Positions 9,674-21,600 of a DNA stretch of 64,000 bases are shown piece by piece. Position 1 is the stretch's first letter. Each line of letters starts with the position of its first letter. A model generated the notes under the pieces. The model did not search any database, had not been told where the DNA came from, and saw nothing but the letters and a program-made list of their open reading frames with translations. Source of the stretch: Closterium sp. NIES-65 (Eukaryota; Streptophyta; Zygnematophyceae; Desmidiales; Closteriaceae). Location of the stretch: contig CANXME010000231.1 in NCBI GenBank assembly GCA_948144175.1, forward strand, positions 58,336 through 122,335. Reading direction: 5' to 3'. The position numbers and the translations under genes were made by a program.

Positions 9674-12600
9674 ATGGTAATTGGCCACGTGGAGCGCAGC
9701 ACCTCTCGAGCAGACGGCCTCTGTGCCGCGGCTCGCTGGTTCCCCGCCTCTCGCCTCTACGCAACACCCGCCGCCGCCGCCGCCGCCGCCGCTGCAGCAG
9801 CTACTGCGGGTATCGATCTGCTGCCACCGCTGCGTCTCGCCTACCCGTCCTCTGATCTCGGCCTTCCGCTGACGTTCGCCAGCAGCCTGCCTTTAACCTG
9901 CAAGCTCGCTACAATCACACCTTCCAACAATCACTCGCGAAACGGCTCGCTGACGGAGATAGACGAGAACGAGCCAAGCACGGGCGGGTGGGAGAATGGG
10001 GGGGGGATTGTGGGTGAGGCTGGGGGGGAGACTGGGGGAGAGGCCGGGGGTGTTCAGCGGTGCAGCTTTAGCACAGACGATGGCGTGAGCGTGGGGGGAA
10101 GCAGCAGATGGAGTACGAGTAGCAGCGGCAGCAGCGCCAGCAGGAGCAGTAGCAGTGGGGGTAGCAGGTGCATCAGCAGTGGCAGCAACAGCAACAAAAG
10201 CGGTTCCCAGAAAGCTGCGCCGCTTTTTCCATCAGACTCTTTCCCGCCAGCAGCGTCCTACTTGTTCAATGCAACTGCTTCTGCTCTCTCCTCCGCTCTG
10301 CCACAGTCGTCGTCCGCTTCCTCCTCCTCTTCTTTCTCCTCCTCTTCCTCCTCTTCCTCCTCTTCCTCCTCTTCCTCCCCTTCCTCCTCGTCCTCCTCTT
10401 CCTCCTCTTCCTCTTCCTCCTCCGCTTCCCGCTCCTCCTCGTCGTCCTCTTCCTCTTCCTTCACCTCCTCTTCCTCCTCTCTCTCGTCCTCTTCCCTCTC
10501 CTCTTCGTCTTCCTCCTCCGCTCCCTCCTCCTCCGCTCTCTCCTCCTCCGCCCCCTCCTCCTCCGCCCCCTCCTCCTCCGCCCCCTCCTCCTCCGCCGTG
10601 TCATACGAACTGACGCGCTATCCGTGGCACGAGCAGGACAGAATGAAGAGCTTCAACGAGCGTCAGCCTCTGCCGCGCTTGCAGCACCAGCTGCTTCAGG
10701 TGCGCAAGCCCACGCTCGCCCCCGCACCAATCCAACGCCGCTACACTCACAACGCCGACCACCCACGCAGCACCACCACCAGCATTTCCATCAACACTAG
10801 TATCAGCATCACCAGCAGCAGCAGCCTCAACCTCACTTCGAGCACGGCTGCTGAAGCCCCTGCAGGCCCAACCGTCGCTCCCCTCGCCTGTGCGCTTCCC
10901 ACTCGTTCAGACGCCCCAGATCCTGCTGCTGCGATCAGCAAGGCTATTCCAGTCCCCGCCGTAGCACCCTTAGCTTCTACCCGTTCCACCGTTTCAGGCG
11001 CCTCAAGTTCTCTCATCAGGTTCCCGTCCTTTCAGGATGGTTCGGAGCACCTGGGCTCAGGTGGTGCTTCAGGTGAAAAGAGCAGAGACGTGGGGGAGGA
11101 ATCCGGGGGTTTAGCAGGTAAAGAGCCAGCAGTGCGGTCAGCAGCAGGTGCAGCAAGGGGAGGTGCGGTGTTAAGTGCTGCTGCTAGCGCTTCTGGTGCT
11201 GCTTTTGGTACTCAAACTATTGCTGGTGCTGCTGGTGATGTTGTTGGTGCAGCAGTTGCTGCTGCTCCTAGTTCTGCTGCTGGTGCGGTTGCGGCTGTTT
11301 CTCGTGCGCGGAGGAACCGTCAAAGGGGCCTCAGCAGGAGCAGCAGTCTGGACAGAATCGACTTCTCCTACTGGGACGCCGAGCTGGAAGGGGGCGAAGG
11401 AGAAGGAGGAGGAGAAGGAGGAGGAGGAGGAGGGGGAGGAGGAGGGGGAGGAGGAGGGGGAGGAGGGGGAGGAGGAGGGAGACGCGAGGCCAAGGACCAC
11501 TCCAGCAGGGCAGAAGCGCCTGTTTCAGACGCTCCTGCCACACACGCTCCTGCCACACACGCTCCTGCTACAGACGCTCCTGCCACACACGCTCCTGCTA
11601 CAGACGCTCCTGCCACACACGCTCCTGCTACAGACGCGGCCTATGCAACTGCGAGCAGTGGTTTGGGAGTGGGTGGGACAAGGGAGACTGTAGAGGAGGC
11701 TAGCAGCGACGCTGGGCGTGACAGGGTGGCAGCAGGGGGTGCGCTGGCAGCGGGGGGCTTGGCGGGTGCGGGGTTGCTGGGGGGGGTGATGGCGCGCGCG
11801 ATGGTGCAGCAGCAGGGCAGAGACGTGGTTCGCGCAGGCATGTTCTTTCGGGCTGAACGGGAGCGCCAGCTGCGGAGGGAGCTGCGGGGCGTGGGGGGCG
11901 GGGGGGGGTGGGGGGGATGGGGGGGTTGTGGGGGGCGCGAGGGGCGCGAGGGGAGTGTTTTTTGGAGCTCCTATGCTGCCAGTGGTGCTGGAAGACGGTA
12001 GGCAGACTGGCATGGGGCGGAGCGAGGGGCGGGCAGAGGGGCAGCAGTCAGGGGAGCAGCAGAGGAAGGTGCAGTCAGCTGAATTCCCTATTGGGATGGC
12101 AGGGAGTGAGGTGGAGGGCGGTGCGGGTGGGTGGAAGAAACAGGCGCATGGGCGGAAGTTAGGGCATGAGAAACGGCGAGCGCGGGAGGGAGGAGAGAAA
12201 AGAGCTGAGAGAAAGGAAGGAGTGGAGGGTAGGGGAGGAGACGAGAGCAAGGGCAGTAAGTGGGGAGCGGAAGGGAGCAGGCAGAAGGGGCAGAAGGGGC
12301 GAAAAGGGGGTGGGGCAGATGGGTTTGAAGTGCTCATGCTGGCAGCAGCTGCTATGCAGGAGAACGAGGGGGATGCCAGGGGCGGAGATAGGGGAAGGGG
12401 GGATGGCGGAAGGGGGGATTGCGGAAGGGGGGATGGCAGAAGGGGGGATGGCGGAAGGGGGGATGGCGGAAGGGGGGATGGTGGAAGGGGGGATGGGGGA
12501 AATGGGGATGGCGGAAGAGGGGAAGGCGGAGGGGGTGGTGGTGGAGGGGATGGGAGGTTGGGGATGGGCGACAGGGAGATGAAGAAGACAAGAAGCTTCC

Positions 12601-13547
12601 CGGATATGGGCGAGAAGGTGAGAGAATATGGAGGGTTGTCAGCGTATGGTCCGGAATCTCCCCTAACCTTGTGCCTCACAAAAATAGCCCTTGAAACGAG
12701 GTGACTGTTGAGTCGACTCAAAGGTCCGGAATCCCCCCTAGCCTTGTGCTTCACAAACATAACCCTTGAAACGCTAAGGTAGCCGGATTGGAAGTGTAAA
12801 CTGACTCAGCAACCAAAGTGTAATGCGTAGCTATGTAAGGTAAGTAACTTGTCTTGATCACGTGCGCAAGTGTTACGCACCTGAAAGAAAACCCTGTCCC
12901 GCCAGGCTCCAACGGGACAGGCATATCCGTGCATCACATCCCTCTGTCTGTGGCATCACATTACCTCCCCTTCCCTTCCCTTCACGCCCCTCCCCTTCCC
13001 CTCTCCTCTTCCCTCCCCCCCATTCTCCCCTCCCCTCTCTTTCACTCCCCCCCAGCCTGTCGAGCAGCCTCACCCTCGGCACTCGTCACCGCTGCGTGTG
13101 CAGCGAGAAGCACCTGTGTTCTCCAACCCCTGGGCCGCTGCCACCAGCGAAACCAGCCCCACTAGCACTACCACCACCAGCAGCAGCATCACTGCTAGTA
13201 GAAGCGGCGTCAGCAGCACAGCAGTCGTCAGAGGGAGCAGTGCAGCAGGCGCGGCAGCAGGCACGGCAGGCGCACAAGGGCTGGCTTGGAGACTGCAGAG
13301 GGATGGAAACAGGGATGAGGAGCGGAGAGGGGATGGGAATGAGAAAGGGGAAAGAAGTGGGGAGGCGGAGGAAGGGGATGGAGGGGGGGAATTGACTGCG
13401 GCGGAGTTGGCAAGGCGGCGGTTGCAGGAAGCATTAGGGGGAGATGAGGAGGATGAGGACGACTGGTTGGCGGATGACCTGGGTCTGGGCGCGGCTGTGG
13501 TGGCAGCTCGGCGCATTTCCACCAACAGCTGGTCTTCTGCTGCCACG
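9674..13547 (+). CDS. Large low-complexity host protein, exons 1 and 2 (leading into the kinase gene)
   Basis: The likely start is ATG 9674 (MVIGHVERSTSR...). The protein then has Ala, Ser, Gly/Glu and APATH/APATD pentapeptide runs, with islands that look conserved: SRSSSLDRIDFSYWD, MFFRAERERQLRRELRG, GAPMLPVVLEDGRQ, GFEVLMLAAAAMQE and KKTRSFPDMGEK. Exon 1 ends in AAG|GTGAGA at 12617. Exon 2 starts after CCCCAG at 13056 (PVEQPHPRHSSP) and ends at ACG|GTGAGT, 13547. Both junctions are phase 0 and keep the frame. The frame changes from 2 to 3 inside a poly-G tract (about 11890-11960), either a sequencing or assembly indel or a true frameshift. Exon 2 joins in phase 0 to an acceptor at 14170 that leads into the kinase frame, so this may be the N-terminal part of one kinase protein. 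I do not recognise the family. Confidence 0.55.
12371..12560. repeat. 15-bp G-rich minisatellite in exon 1
   Basis: About eleven copies of GCGGAAGGGGGGATG with small changes. In the coding frame they give GDGGR repeats. They lie just upstream of the KKTRSFPDM segment. Confidence 0.85.
12648..12773. repeat. Imperfect 50-bp tandem duplication around palindrome site 3
   Basis: GGTCCGGAATC... to ...CTTGAAACG occurs at 12648-12698 and again at 12723-12773 with a few substitutions. The 24 bases between them contain GTTGAGTCGACTCAAAG (core AGTCGACT 12711-12718). This is in the first intron of the low-complexity/kinase gene, just after its splice donor. Confidence 0.85.
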
Positions 13548-13981
13548 GTGAGTGCTGTGCTGGCGGTGAGCTCTATGATTGTGATTGTACAGGCTGAGGT
13601 GAGTGGGAGGGTGACGAGGGGGACGGGGACTACTGGCTGGCTGATGACGTGGGTCTGGGTGCGGCTGTGGTGGCGGCCCGGCGGCTTTCCACCAACAGCT
13701 GGTCCTCTGCTGCGACGGTGAGCTGAGCTCTCGCTTTATGGGTGAGGTTGTATCGTTTTAGGCGAGTGGATGGGGGATGAGGAGGGCGGGGATGACTTTT
13801 GAGTCGACTCAAAAGTGAGCTCTCGCTATGGGTGAGATTGTATCGTCTTAGGCGAGTGGATGGGGGATGAGGAGGGCGGGGAGGACTGGCTGGCTGATGA
13901 ATTGGGGCTGGGCGCGGCTGTGGTGGCTGTGGTGGCTGCTAGGCGCATCTCCACCAACAGCTGGTCGTCCAGTGCCACGGT
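13440..13981 (+). repeat. Three tandem copies of the DDWLADDLGLG exon end
   Basis: Near-identical segments end at 13547, 13717 and 13979. Each encodes D-W-L-A-D, GLGAAVV, then RISTNSWSS (RLSTNSWSS in copy 2), and each is followed by ACG|GTGAG. Copy 1 is in frame with exon 2. Copy 3 carries an extra AVV repeat. The later copies lack a clear own acceptor, so they look like 3'-exon-edge duplications lying in the intron. Confidence 0.85.
13726..13885. repeat. Imperfect tandem duplication around palindrome site 4
   Basis: The 70-base segment starting GAGCTCTCGCT and ending GGAGGGCGGGGA occurs on each side of CTTTTGAGTCGACTCAAAAG (core AGTCGACT 13802-13809). The perfect 18-bp palindrome TTTTGAGTCGACTCAAAA marks the junction of the two copies. 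Confidence 0.85.
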
Positions 13982-13996
13982 GAGGATCGATGTTTT

Positions 13997-15550
13997 GTGA
14001 TTGACGCGAGTGTGCACCTGAATGCCTTTTCCTGCCAGGAGATGGCGGAGCAGTCTTGCAGCGCCTTGAACCCGTCCCCACCCCTTCTCCCTCTCCCCAC
14101 CATTTCCCACATGTCCTTCCTCTCACAGCCCTCCCGCACGAGCATGCAGCTGAACGGGTTCCTGTGCCAGGAGATGGCGGATCTGGCACAGCGGCTTCGC
14201 AGGGATGATTTGGCAACTGGGGGAGGCGCGGGCGCGTCAGCAGCAGCAGGAGGAGGAGGAGGAGGAGGAGGAGGGTCAGGGAGCAACAGTAGCAGCAGCA
14301 GCAGAAGCATCTTTGATCGGTCGACAGGGTCAGCAGTGGAATGTGCTGCTGTGATGGTGTTAGAGGGGGAGCAGCAGCAGCCGCAGCATCAGGAGCAGCA
14401 GCAGGCAATTCTTTCTTCCTCGCAGCAGGTGCAGCAGGTGCAGCAGCAGCAGGTGCAGCGGGGCAGTGTGGACATAGGCATGGCAGACCCGGAGCAAAGT
14501 GCTCGCCGCTCTTCCTTCTCAGACTTCACCAGTGCGAGAGAAGGGGCACGGTGGGAGGAGGGACTCTCAGGGTGCGTGGAGGTGGAGGGAGAGATGCAGA
14601 GAAGGAACAGCGAAAACTCGCAGCGGCCGGTGTGGGGGGAGAGGCTGCTGGGGAGGGTGGAGCAGGGGCAGGGGCAGGGGCAGGGGCAGGGGCAGGGGCA
14701 GGGGCAGGGGGGGAAGGCTTTTTGGGAGACAATGAAAAGTGCACTGCATGTGCAGCAGCAGCATGGGCACAGTGTGCCTGGCTTGGACTCCCATCCAGCA
14801 ACAACGTTGGGAACAGCGCCCCCTGTAGCAGCGCAGCCTTCTTTAGCAGCAACAGAAATACCTTCATTAGGTACAACAACGCCTCATTCCCGTGTTCCCC
14901 CTCCCTCCTCCTCCTCCTCCTCCTCCTCCTCCTCCTCCTCCTCCTCCTCCTCCTCCTCCTCCTCCTCCTCCTCCTCCTCCTCCTCCTCCTCCTCCTCCTC
15001 CTCCTCCTCCTCCTCCGCCTCCGCCTCCGCCTCTGCTTCTGCCTCCGCCTCTGCCTCCTCTCCAGCCCACCCAGCCCCCTCCCCTCCCCGCTGCCTGCTC
15101 TTCTCCCCGGCTGACCTAGCCACCATCACCGACAGTTTCTCCCAGGAGAACTTTCTTGGAAGCGGCGCGTACGGCCCTGTGTATCGCGGCTGGCTGGATC
15201 CGACCAATCACAGCGCGCCAGCTGGCAGCGGGGACTCGTTTGAAGGTGCGCAATGTGGTAACCAGACTGGTAACAAGCTCAGTAACCAGAGTGGTAACAG
15301 CAGCAGGGACGGCATGCAGGTGGCCGTGAAGGTGCACAGGTCAGCCAGCAAGCAGGAGGCGATAGAAGCCTTTGTGCGAGAGGTGGATATCCTTTTACGC
15401 GTGCAGCACACTCACATCGTTTGCCTGGTGGGCCGCTGTGATCACGATCTGTCTCTGGTTTATGAGTTCATGGCGGGGGGCAGCCTGCAGGACCAGCTGC
15501 TGAGGGCCAAGAATGGGGTATCTGATGCAATTGCAGCAGCCGGAGCGGCA

Positions 15551-15585
<35 letters not shown>

Positions 15586-16399
15586 GGGAGCAGCAGCAGT
15601 TGTAGCAGAACCAGGAGCTGGAGCAGCATCAGCAGCATCAGCAGCAGCAGCAGCACCAGCTCCCACCCCGGCTTCAAACTTCCCACTCCCCCTCCACCTC
15701 TCCTGGCGCGACCGCATCCGCATCGCAGCCGAAATCGCCTCGGCCTTGCTCTGCCTGCACCAGTCCCACCCGCCCATCCTCCACCGGGACCTCAAACCCG
15801 ACAACATTCTCCTCGACCAATCATGCACCAGCAAGGTTGCTGATGTGGGCCTCTCCTGCGTTGTCCCGTCCTCCAATGTGGTATTTACCCGGAAAGTCCG
15901 CGGGACAATCGGGTTTATAGACCCCGAGGCGGTGGAATCGGGAGAGTTGACGACCAAGTCGGATGTGTATGCGTACGGGGTGGTGCTGATGCTACTGCTG
16001 ACGCGCTTCCCCGCTGCTAGGGACCTGCACAGGTACCTGAGCTCGCTCCCGTTTGAGGTTATGCGGAGCCCTGCACGTGCTGCGACTGCAGTAATTGCGG
16101 GGATTGGAAACAGTGGGAGCGGCAGTGCCAGCAGCAGCACCACCAGCACAAGCACGAGCACCAGCAGCGGTAGCAGCAGCGGTAGCAGCAAGAGCGACGA
16201 CAACAGCAGCAGCAGCAGTATAGGGCAGTTAGATCCGTCAGCAGGGGAGTGGGACGTGGGGTTGGCTCACCGGCTGCTCGTGGTGGCACTGAGGTGCCTG
16301 GAGAGAACGTCAGAGCGGCGACCGTACATGGAAGAGGTGATGGAGGCAGTTGGTGCTGTGGCAAGAGATGCTGCTGCCAGGGGGGACAAAGTGGAGTGA
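13997..16399 (+). CDS. Ser/Thr protein kinase (RLCK / U-box-kinase type)
   Basis: The open frame 13997-16399 ends in a complete kinase domain. Numbering is from ATG 13997, although the true protein probably enters through the acceptor at 14170 (QEMADLAQRLRR). Visible motifs are the glycine loop GSGAYG (about 389-394), the ATP lysine in VAVKV (445), a C-helix glutamate in FVREVDIL, HRDLKPDN (596-603), DVG in place of DFG (616), IDPE in place of APE, and KSDVYAYG. HRDLKP together with DVG and the GxIGFIDPE segment resembles plant U-box kinases and related cytoplasmic kinases. No U-box or transmembrane segment is present. The kinase core is interrupted by poly-Ala and by Ser/Thr-rich inserts. 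The N-terminal part is Gln- and Ser-rich. All catalytic residues are present, so it may be active. Confidence 0.85.
14660..14710. repeat. GGGGCA hexamer repeat coding Gln-Gly
   Basis: About eight GGGGCA or GGGCAG units encode a Q-G dipeptide run in the N-terminal region of the kinase frame. Confidence 0.8.
14906..15015. repeat. (TCC)n coding poly-Ser
   Basis: About 36 TCC triplets code a poly-Ser tract just before the kinase domain (SPPRCLLFSPADL). The tract ends in GCC/TCC alternation. Confidence 0.93.
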
Positions 16400-16479
16400 G
16401 GCAAGGTCTGACGCACACGCGGGAGAGAGTGGAATGAGACGCAGACGCACAGGAGGGGGGTGTGGGATTTGCAAGTGGG

Positions 16480-16620
16480 ACGTGGGTGGGGTGTTTGGCT
16501 CACATGTGGCTGCTGCTGGTGGCGCTCAGGTGCCTGGAGAGGGTTTCGGAGCGACGGCCGTACATGGACCAAGTGATGCGCGCCGCGGGTGGAGTGGCTA
16601 GGGATGCTGCAGCTTTTATG
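16480..16620 (+). pseudogene. Extra copy of the kinase C-terminal tail
   Basis: About 80 bases after the kinase stop, the sequence again encodes LLVALRCLERVSERRPYMD then VMRAAGGVARDAAA, which matches the kinase tail (LRCLERTSERRPYMEEVM). It has no kinase domain in front of it. An open frame runs from 16462 to 16806, but the part after the homology has no recognisable content. Confidence 0.75.
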
Positions 16621-16806
16621 GCAAAAGAGTGTGCTGTGAGAAGTGCTGAAACTACGGAAATAATTGATTATGTAACCAGAAGCAGCAAGTTGGATGTGGT
16701 GTGGCTGTTCGCAGGCACAGTAGAAAGATTATGTATAGAGGAGCATTCTCCATTCTGTTTCAGGGCAAGGGTTGAGGATCATGTGCAAAAATGTGTGGTG
16801 AGTTGA

Positions 16807-17255
16807 TGATGGAACAAAAAGTTTCACTTTTAGGAAATGTAGTTGTTCAAGTCTGTGACAAGTTAAACACGTTCATGTGGTAATGTAAACCTCCAGTTCG
16901 ATTTATCGAAGATAACTCAACCTCGTCTTGTAGATTCAGATTTATAATGAGGATAAACGTACCGTAATACCACGCGAGGAAAATCGTGGCGTTAGGCTCG
17001 AGGGAGCGCATTTCGCGCAGTTTAGTTGATGCAAACCGAACCTCTAGGACCATGGGGTCTTACTCTACAATGACAGACAGTGACTGTGACACACTCCAAA
17101 TCCGCATGCAAGCGAAAAATGACGAAGGTTTGATTCCCAAGCGGTGGCATGAAAGTGCTCACGTGACTAGCGCGGCTCGGCACTGGTGTTGTGTCATTTG
17201 CTGGTTACATCGAGTTTCCCGTTTCGTCCTCGGTCTGATTCCTGTGTTAGAGGGC
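16807..17255. other. Intergenic, no gene seen
   Basis: Balanced composition and no long frame or repeat. It ends at the SINE target-site duplication. Confidence 0.5.
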
Positions 17256-17272
17256 CCTACGACAGCAAGGGC

Positions 17273-17448
17273 ATCCAGAAGTGGCCTAGTCAGTAGAAAG
17301 AGGCACTTCCGATAGATGAGGCCCTGGGATCGAACCCACCCCCGTGCAGGCGTGTTCTGCCAGCCCCAAGAAGGGGTTAGCTCGTGCTCATCTAGGAATG
17401 GATACCCCTTAAACTGGTTACGACCAGAAATATAACTTTAACCTTTAA
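17273..17448 (+). mobile_element. tRNA-derived SINE with 17-bp target duplication
   Basis: A 176-bp insertion is flanked by the perfect 17-bp direct repeat CCTACGACAGCAAGGGC (17256-17272 and 17449-17465). Its head has a Pol III A box (TGGCCTAGTCAGTAG, from 17282) and a B box (GGATCGAACCC, 17327-17337), 45 bases apart as in a tRNA gene. The 3' end is a short TTTAACC repeat rather than poly-A. The long, variable-size TSD and internal promoter are diagnostic of a SINE mobilised by a LINE, which is not in this window. Confidence 0.88.
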
Positions 17449-17465
17449 CCTACGACAGCAAGGGC

Positions 17466-18006
17466 CCTCGCGAAGCTGTTGACTCGGTTGTTTGCAGTGG
17501 GCGACTACCAGCGTTAACAACACCAACACGGGAAAGTCGGTAGTCACGCATTGACTAGCAGCAACTGCGATTGAGCTTGTGCTAGTGTATGGGAGTCGTG
17601 TAAGCCTTCCTGGTAAGGCACGCTACGTCCTAGCAAGTCTCTGGGTGTCTTGTGTGGTGTAGCCGAGTTGGGGTTGGTGCTCAGTGGTGTGACGTGCATG
17701 GCGAACCATTCCGCTGCTGAGTCAGGTTGGAATTGGTCGAGGTGCGTTCACCCACCCACGCGACACTTTCGTGTGGGTTGGGTTACTCGCAGGGCCACGC
17801 CACTTTGTGCATCTCTCCCTTAGCCTATATTTGCATGTGTGTTTGCTTGTGTGTTTTATATATTCTATTTTCCTAGTGAAGTCCAATCTCTACTCAAATT
17901 CTCACTACCGAAACGCTACCAAGTTGCTGGCGCAACATCATTCCCATAGCAGAAACTCTCTCGTTATCGCTACGCTCTCTAATATATTCCTCAGAGCAGA
18001 GGGTCT
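17466..18006. other. Non-coding flank of copia copy 1
   Basis: No gene or clear LTR. The copia-coding sequence starts abruptly after this stretch at about 18007, so the 5' LTR and gag N-terminus of that element are missing or replaced here. Confidence 0.45.
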
Positions 18007-18591
18007 TTGAGTCCCGTTCGCTGCGTGTACGTCATTCGCACAGGTGATCGGGCTGGTCAGCCTTGCGGGACACCTGGTCACACACAATCCCGCTGCTTCG
18101 CCCGTCTGAGCGACGACTGGCGTACCGAGTTTGGCGACAAGGCTGAGCTCCCCACCTGGCTGGAGATGCTTAGGCAGAGGGTAGATGTATTTGCTCTTGA
18201 CTATGATGCTATTCTCACTGCCATGTATGCATTGCCTACTAGTGCTGACGGTGCCTGTTACCTGTGCGTACCGCCTGACCCAGGTATAGAGCCTGCTGCT
18301 CTAGGTGCTGGTGAGGCTGCTGCCCTAGGTGCTGGTGAGGCTTCTGCTCCAGGTGCTGGTGAGTCTGCTCTCTCTGGTACTGCACCTGCTGAGGCCTTTT
18401 ACACCTTTACACTTGACTCCGGTGCTTCTCGCTCCTTCTTTCGCAACAGCACCACCCTCACGCCGCTCAGTCGGCCGGTTGCACTCTCTCTGGCAGACCC
18501 CTCTAGGGGTCCAGTCCGTGCGACCTCCACCACTGTCCTCCCTTGTCCTGCTGTCCCGTCCGGCACACTATCGGGTCTTTACCTCCTCTAG
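18007..18591 (+). pseudogene. copia A copy 1: gag C-terminus and protease
   Basis: The segment starts in the zinc-binding motif (C-X13-C-X4-H-X4-C, CVYVIRTGDRAG...) and carries the aspartic protease motif FTLDSGASRSFF. GAGEA-type repeats separate the two. A stop ends the frame at 18589, before the pre-integrase domain. Confidence 0.8.
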
Positions 18592-18603
18592 TTCTCTACG
18601 AAC

Positions 18604-21600
18604 TTGGTGGCGGGTTCTGCGCTCCAGGACGCGGGTGTTCACCAGTTCACCCCTGCCTACGAGCGTGTGACACACTGCACGTGTGCTCAGACGGGTCGTC
18701 ACTTGGCTACCTTCACTCGGCAGCCGGGGTCGGGCTTGTACACACTGACCACTGAGTCCCCTCAGGTAGCAGCGTTTGCGTTTGCGTCAGGTCAGTTGTC
18801 GGCCCCCTGCTCGTGTCGCGCCTTGTCGCACCAGACCCTCCTTTGGCACCACCGCCTTGGTCACCCCTCGGTGCAGCGCCTTCGCAGCATGCACCGCCGT
18901 GTCCTTGTCTCTGGTCTTCCCACGGTTCTCCCTCCCCTCCCACCCTCGCCTGCTCCTCCCTGTCTTCCCTGTGTCGAGGGGCGGCAGCGCGCCGCTCCTC
19001 ACTCCTCCTCGTTCCCTCCCACAGAGGCTCCTCTACAGACTCTCCACCTGGACGTGTGGGGCCCAGCCCACGTCCGTGGACAGGGCCACAAGCGGTACTT
19101 CCTGGTGGTCGTCGACGACTACACGCGTTACACCACGGTCTTCCCCTTGCGCACCAAGGGTGAGGTCCCTGATGTTTTGATCCCTTGGATCCGCGCTGCT
19201 CGTCTCCAGCTCCACGAGCGGTTCGGGACGGAGTTTCCCGTCTGCACTCTGACAGAGGTGGGGAGTTTTCCTCCGACCTCTTGGCAGCCTTCTGTGCGGA
19301 GCACGGCATCCGCCAGACGTTTACACTTCCGGCCTCTCCGCAGCATAATGGGGTTGCTGAGCGCCGCATTGGCTTTGTCATGGAGGTCGCTCGTACCTCC
19401 ATGATCCATGCGGCTGCCCCCCATTTTCTGTGGCCGTTTGCGGTCCGGTACGCCGCGCATCAGCTCAATCTCTGGCCCCGTGTCTCCTTGCCGGAGACCT
19501 CGCCCACACTGCTGTGGACGGGGAAGGTTGGCGATGCGTCGCGTTTCCGGGTCTGGGGTGCTCGTGCCTTTGTCCGCGATACCACCGCGGACAAGCTCTC
19601 TGCCTGCGCTATTACCTGTGTCTTTCTTGGCTTTGTCCCTGACGCGCCCGGTTGGCAGTTTTACCGCCCCACCTCGCGCCATGTCTTCCCCTCTCAGGAC
19701 GTCACGTTCGACGAGTCGATTCCCTTTCACCGTCTCTTCCCCTACCGCACTGCCCCTCTCCCCCCCCGGCCGCTCTTCCTCACTCCAGGTGCTCCCCAGG
19801 TAGACCCCAACCCCGCTCCCGGTCCTGCTCCTTCAGGTGTGTCTCAGGTAGACCCTCCTCCCTTGCCTGCGCCAGTTGAGGTCACTGGTGACCCAGGTCC
19901 TGCTCGGGGTGCTGCTTCTGGGGGTGCTGAGCCTGGGGGTGCGGAGCCAGGGGGTGCGGAGACTGGAGGTGCAGAGCCTGGGCGTGAGGAGTCTGGGGGT
20001 GCTGAGCCTGGGGGTACTGAGTCTGGGGGTGCTGCACCTGGGGGCGCTGAGGCGTCTGGTGAGCAGTCTCCCTGGGGCGGCCGTCTCCGTAGTCGCTCCG
20101 CTGGTACATCGCGGCTGCACTCTCGTCGTCGACTCCCTCTCTCCCCACAGCAGTTGCGTGAGTGGTACGCTGACCGTCAGGGTCACGCTGCTGGAGCTAG
20201 GGGCCCTGCTGCGGGAGGCGCTGGAGCTGGTGACTCTGCTACTGGAGTTGTTTCTGCTGGATGTTCTGGAGCTACTGCGGGTGCTAGAGCTGGAGGTTCT
20301 GGAGCTGCTGAGGGTGCTGGAGCTGGAGGCTCTGGGGCTGCTGAGGGTGCTGGAGCTGGAGGTTCTGGAGCTACTGCGGGTGCTGGCGCTAGAGGGTCTG
20401 GAGCTGCTGCGGGTGCTGGCGCTGAGGGTTCTGAGTCTGTTGTTGTGCGGTCTCCTTGGAGTAGCCGCCTTCGTCCGCGTGTGCCTCTCACCTCACAGCA
20501 GCTGCACGACTGGTACGGTCGCCGTCAGGGTCGCGCTTCTGGAGCTCGGGGCTCTGCCGCTAGAGGTACTTCTGCTGGCGTCACTGGAGCTGGGAGTGGT
20601 GCTGGTCCCGGAGGTGCTCGTACTGGAGGTACTGGAGCTGCTGGGGCTGGAGGTGCTGAGCCTGAGGGTGCTGCTGCAGGAGGTACTGAGTCTGGGGGTG
20701 CTGGTGTTGGAGACACTGAGGCTGGAGTCCCTGGGACTAGAGGTGCTGGTGCTGAGGGTGCTGCTGCTGGTGGAGCTGGTCCTGGAGGAGCTGGCGCTGA
20801 GGGTTCTGGAGCTGTTGGAGGTGCTAAAGCTGCTGGGGGTACTGGAGCTGGTGGTGGTGGTGGCACTGCACAGCCGCGCCTGTTCTTTGCTCCTTCGTCT
20901 CCGTCGTCTCACCCATCGCCTGACTCTGTGCATCGCCAGGTTCTTAGTCTCCCTTCGTCTACTGGTCTTCCGTTACACCCTGGCTCACCACTGCCTGCTC
21001 CTTCTCCTTACACTGAGCACACAGGGGGTCTTACTGAGCGTCGTGAGCCAGCGTCGCGTCCTGTCTCGCCTGTCCGTCCTGGTCGTGTTCCTCGTTCGCG
21101 TCTACCAGCTGTCTCCGGCACCCACCTCGTCGTCCGTCGTCCTTCCTCTCCTCCGCAGCGTGTTCCCCTGCTGTCCCCTCCTGCGTCTTCTCTGCCTACC
21201 GTTCCTGAGCCTGAGTCTGACCTCACCTATGCTGCTCATTCTACCGTCACGCGTCTGCTAGCCACAATTCTCACTGACCCGTCGTTTGAGTCTGCTGCTG
21301 CCTCTGCCTTCGTCGCTGAGCTTGTTGACTTTGCTGCTGCCTGTCGTCTAGACTACGCCGCTAGTCTTGTTGCTGAGTCTGATTTTGTCTGTCCTCCGTC
21401 CGTCGGGGGTAAGTGTGCTCTTGGCACGGACGTCCTTGAGGACAGGCAGGAGGACCTGGAGTGTCTTGCAGCCGCTGCGCCTCATCTCGTGTCCATGCTG
21501 TTTGCCCCTGAGGGAGACCTGGATGCTCCAAACATCCCGACCTCGCGCTCTTACGCTGAGGCGATCACGGGTGAGTACTCCTCTCAGTGGCAGACAGCCA

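Noticed and set aside
10155-10800. Pro-rich or Leu-rich proteins in the poly-Ser region
   Set aside because: Alternate frames of TCC repeats within exon 1 of the low-complexity gene.
17771-18010. 5' LTR of copia A copy 1
   Set aside because: No similarity to the copy 2/3 LTRs and no PBS. The element appears truncated at about 18007.
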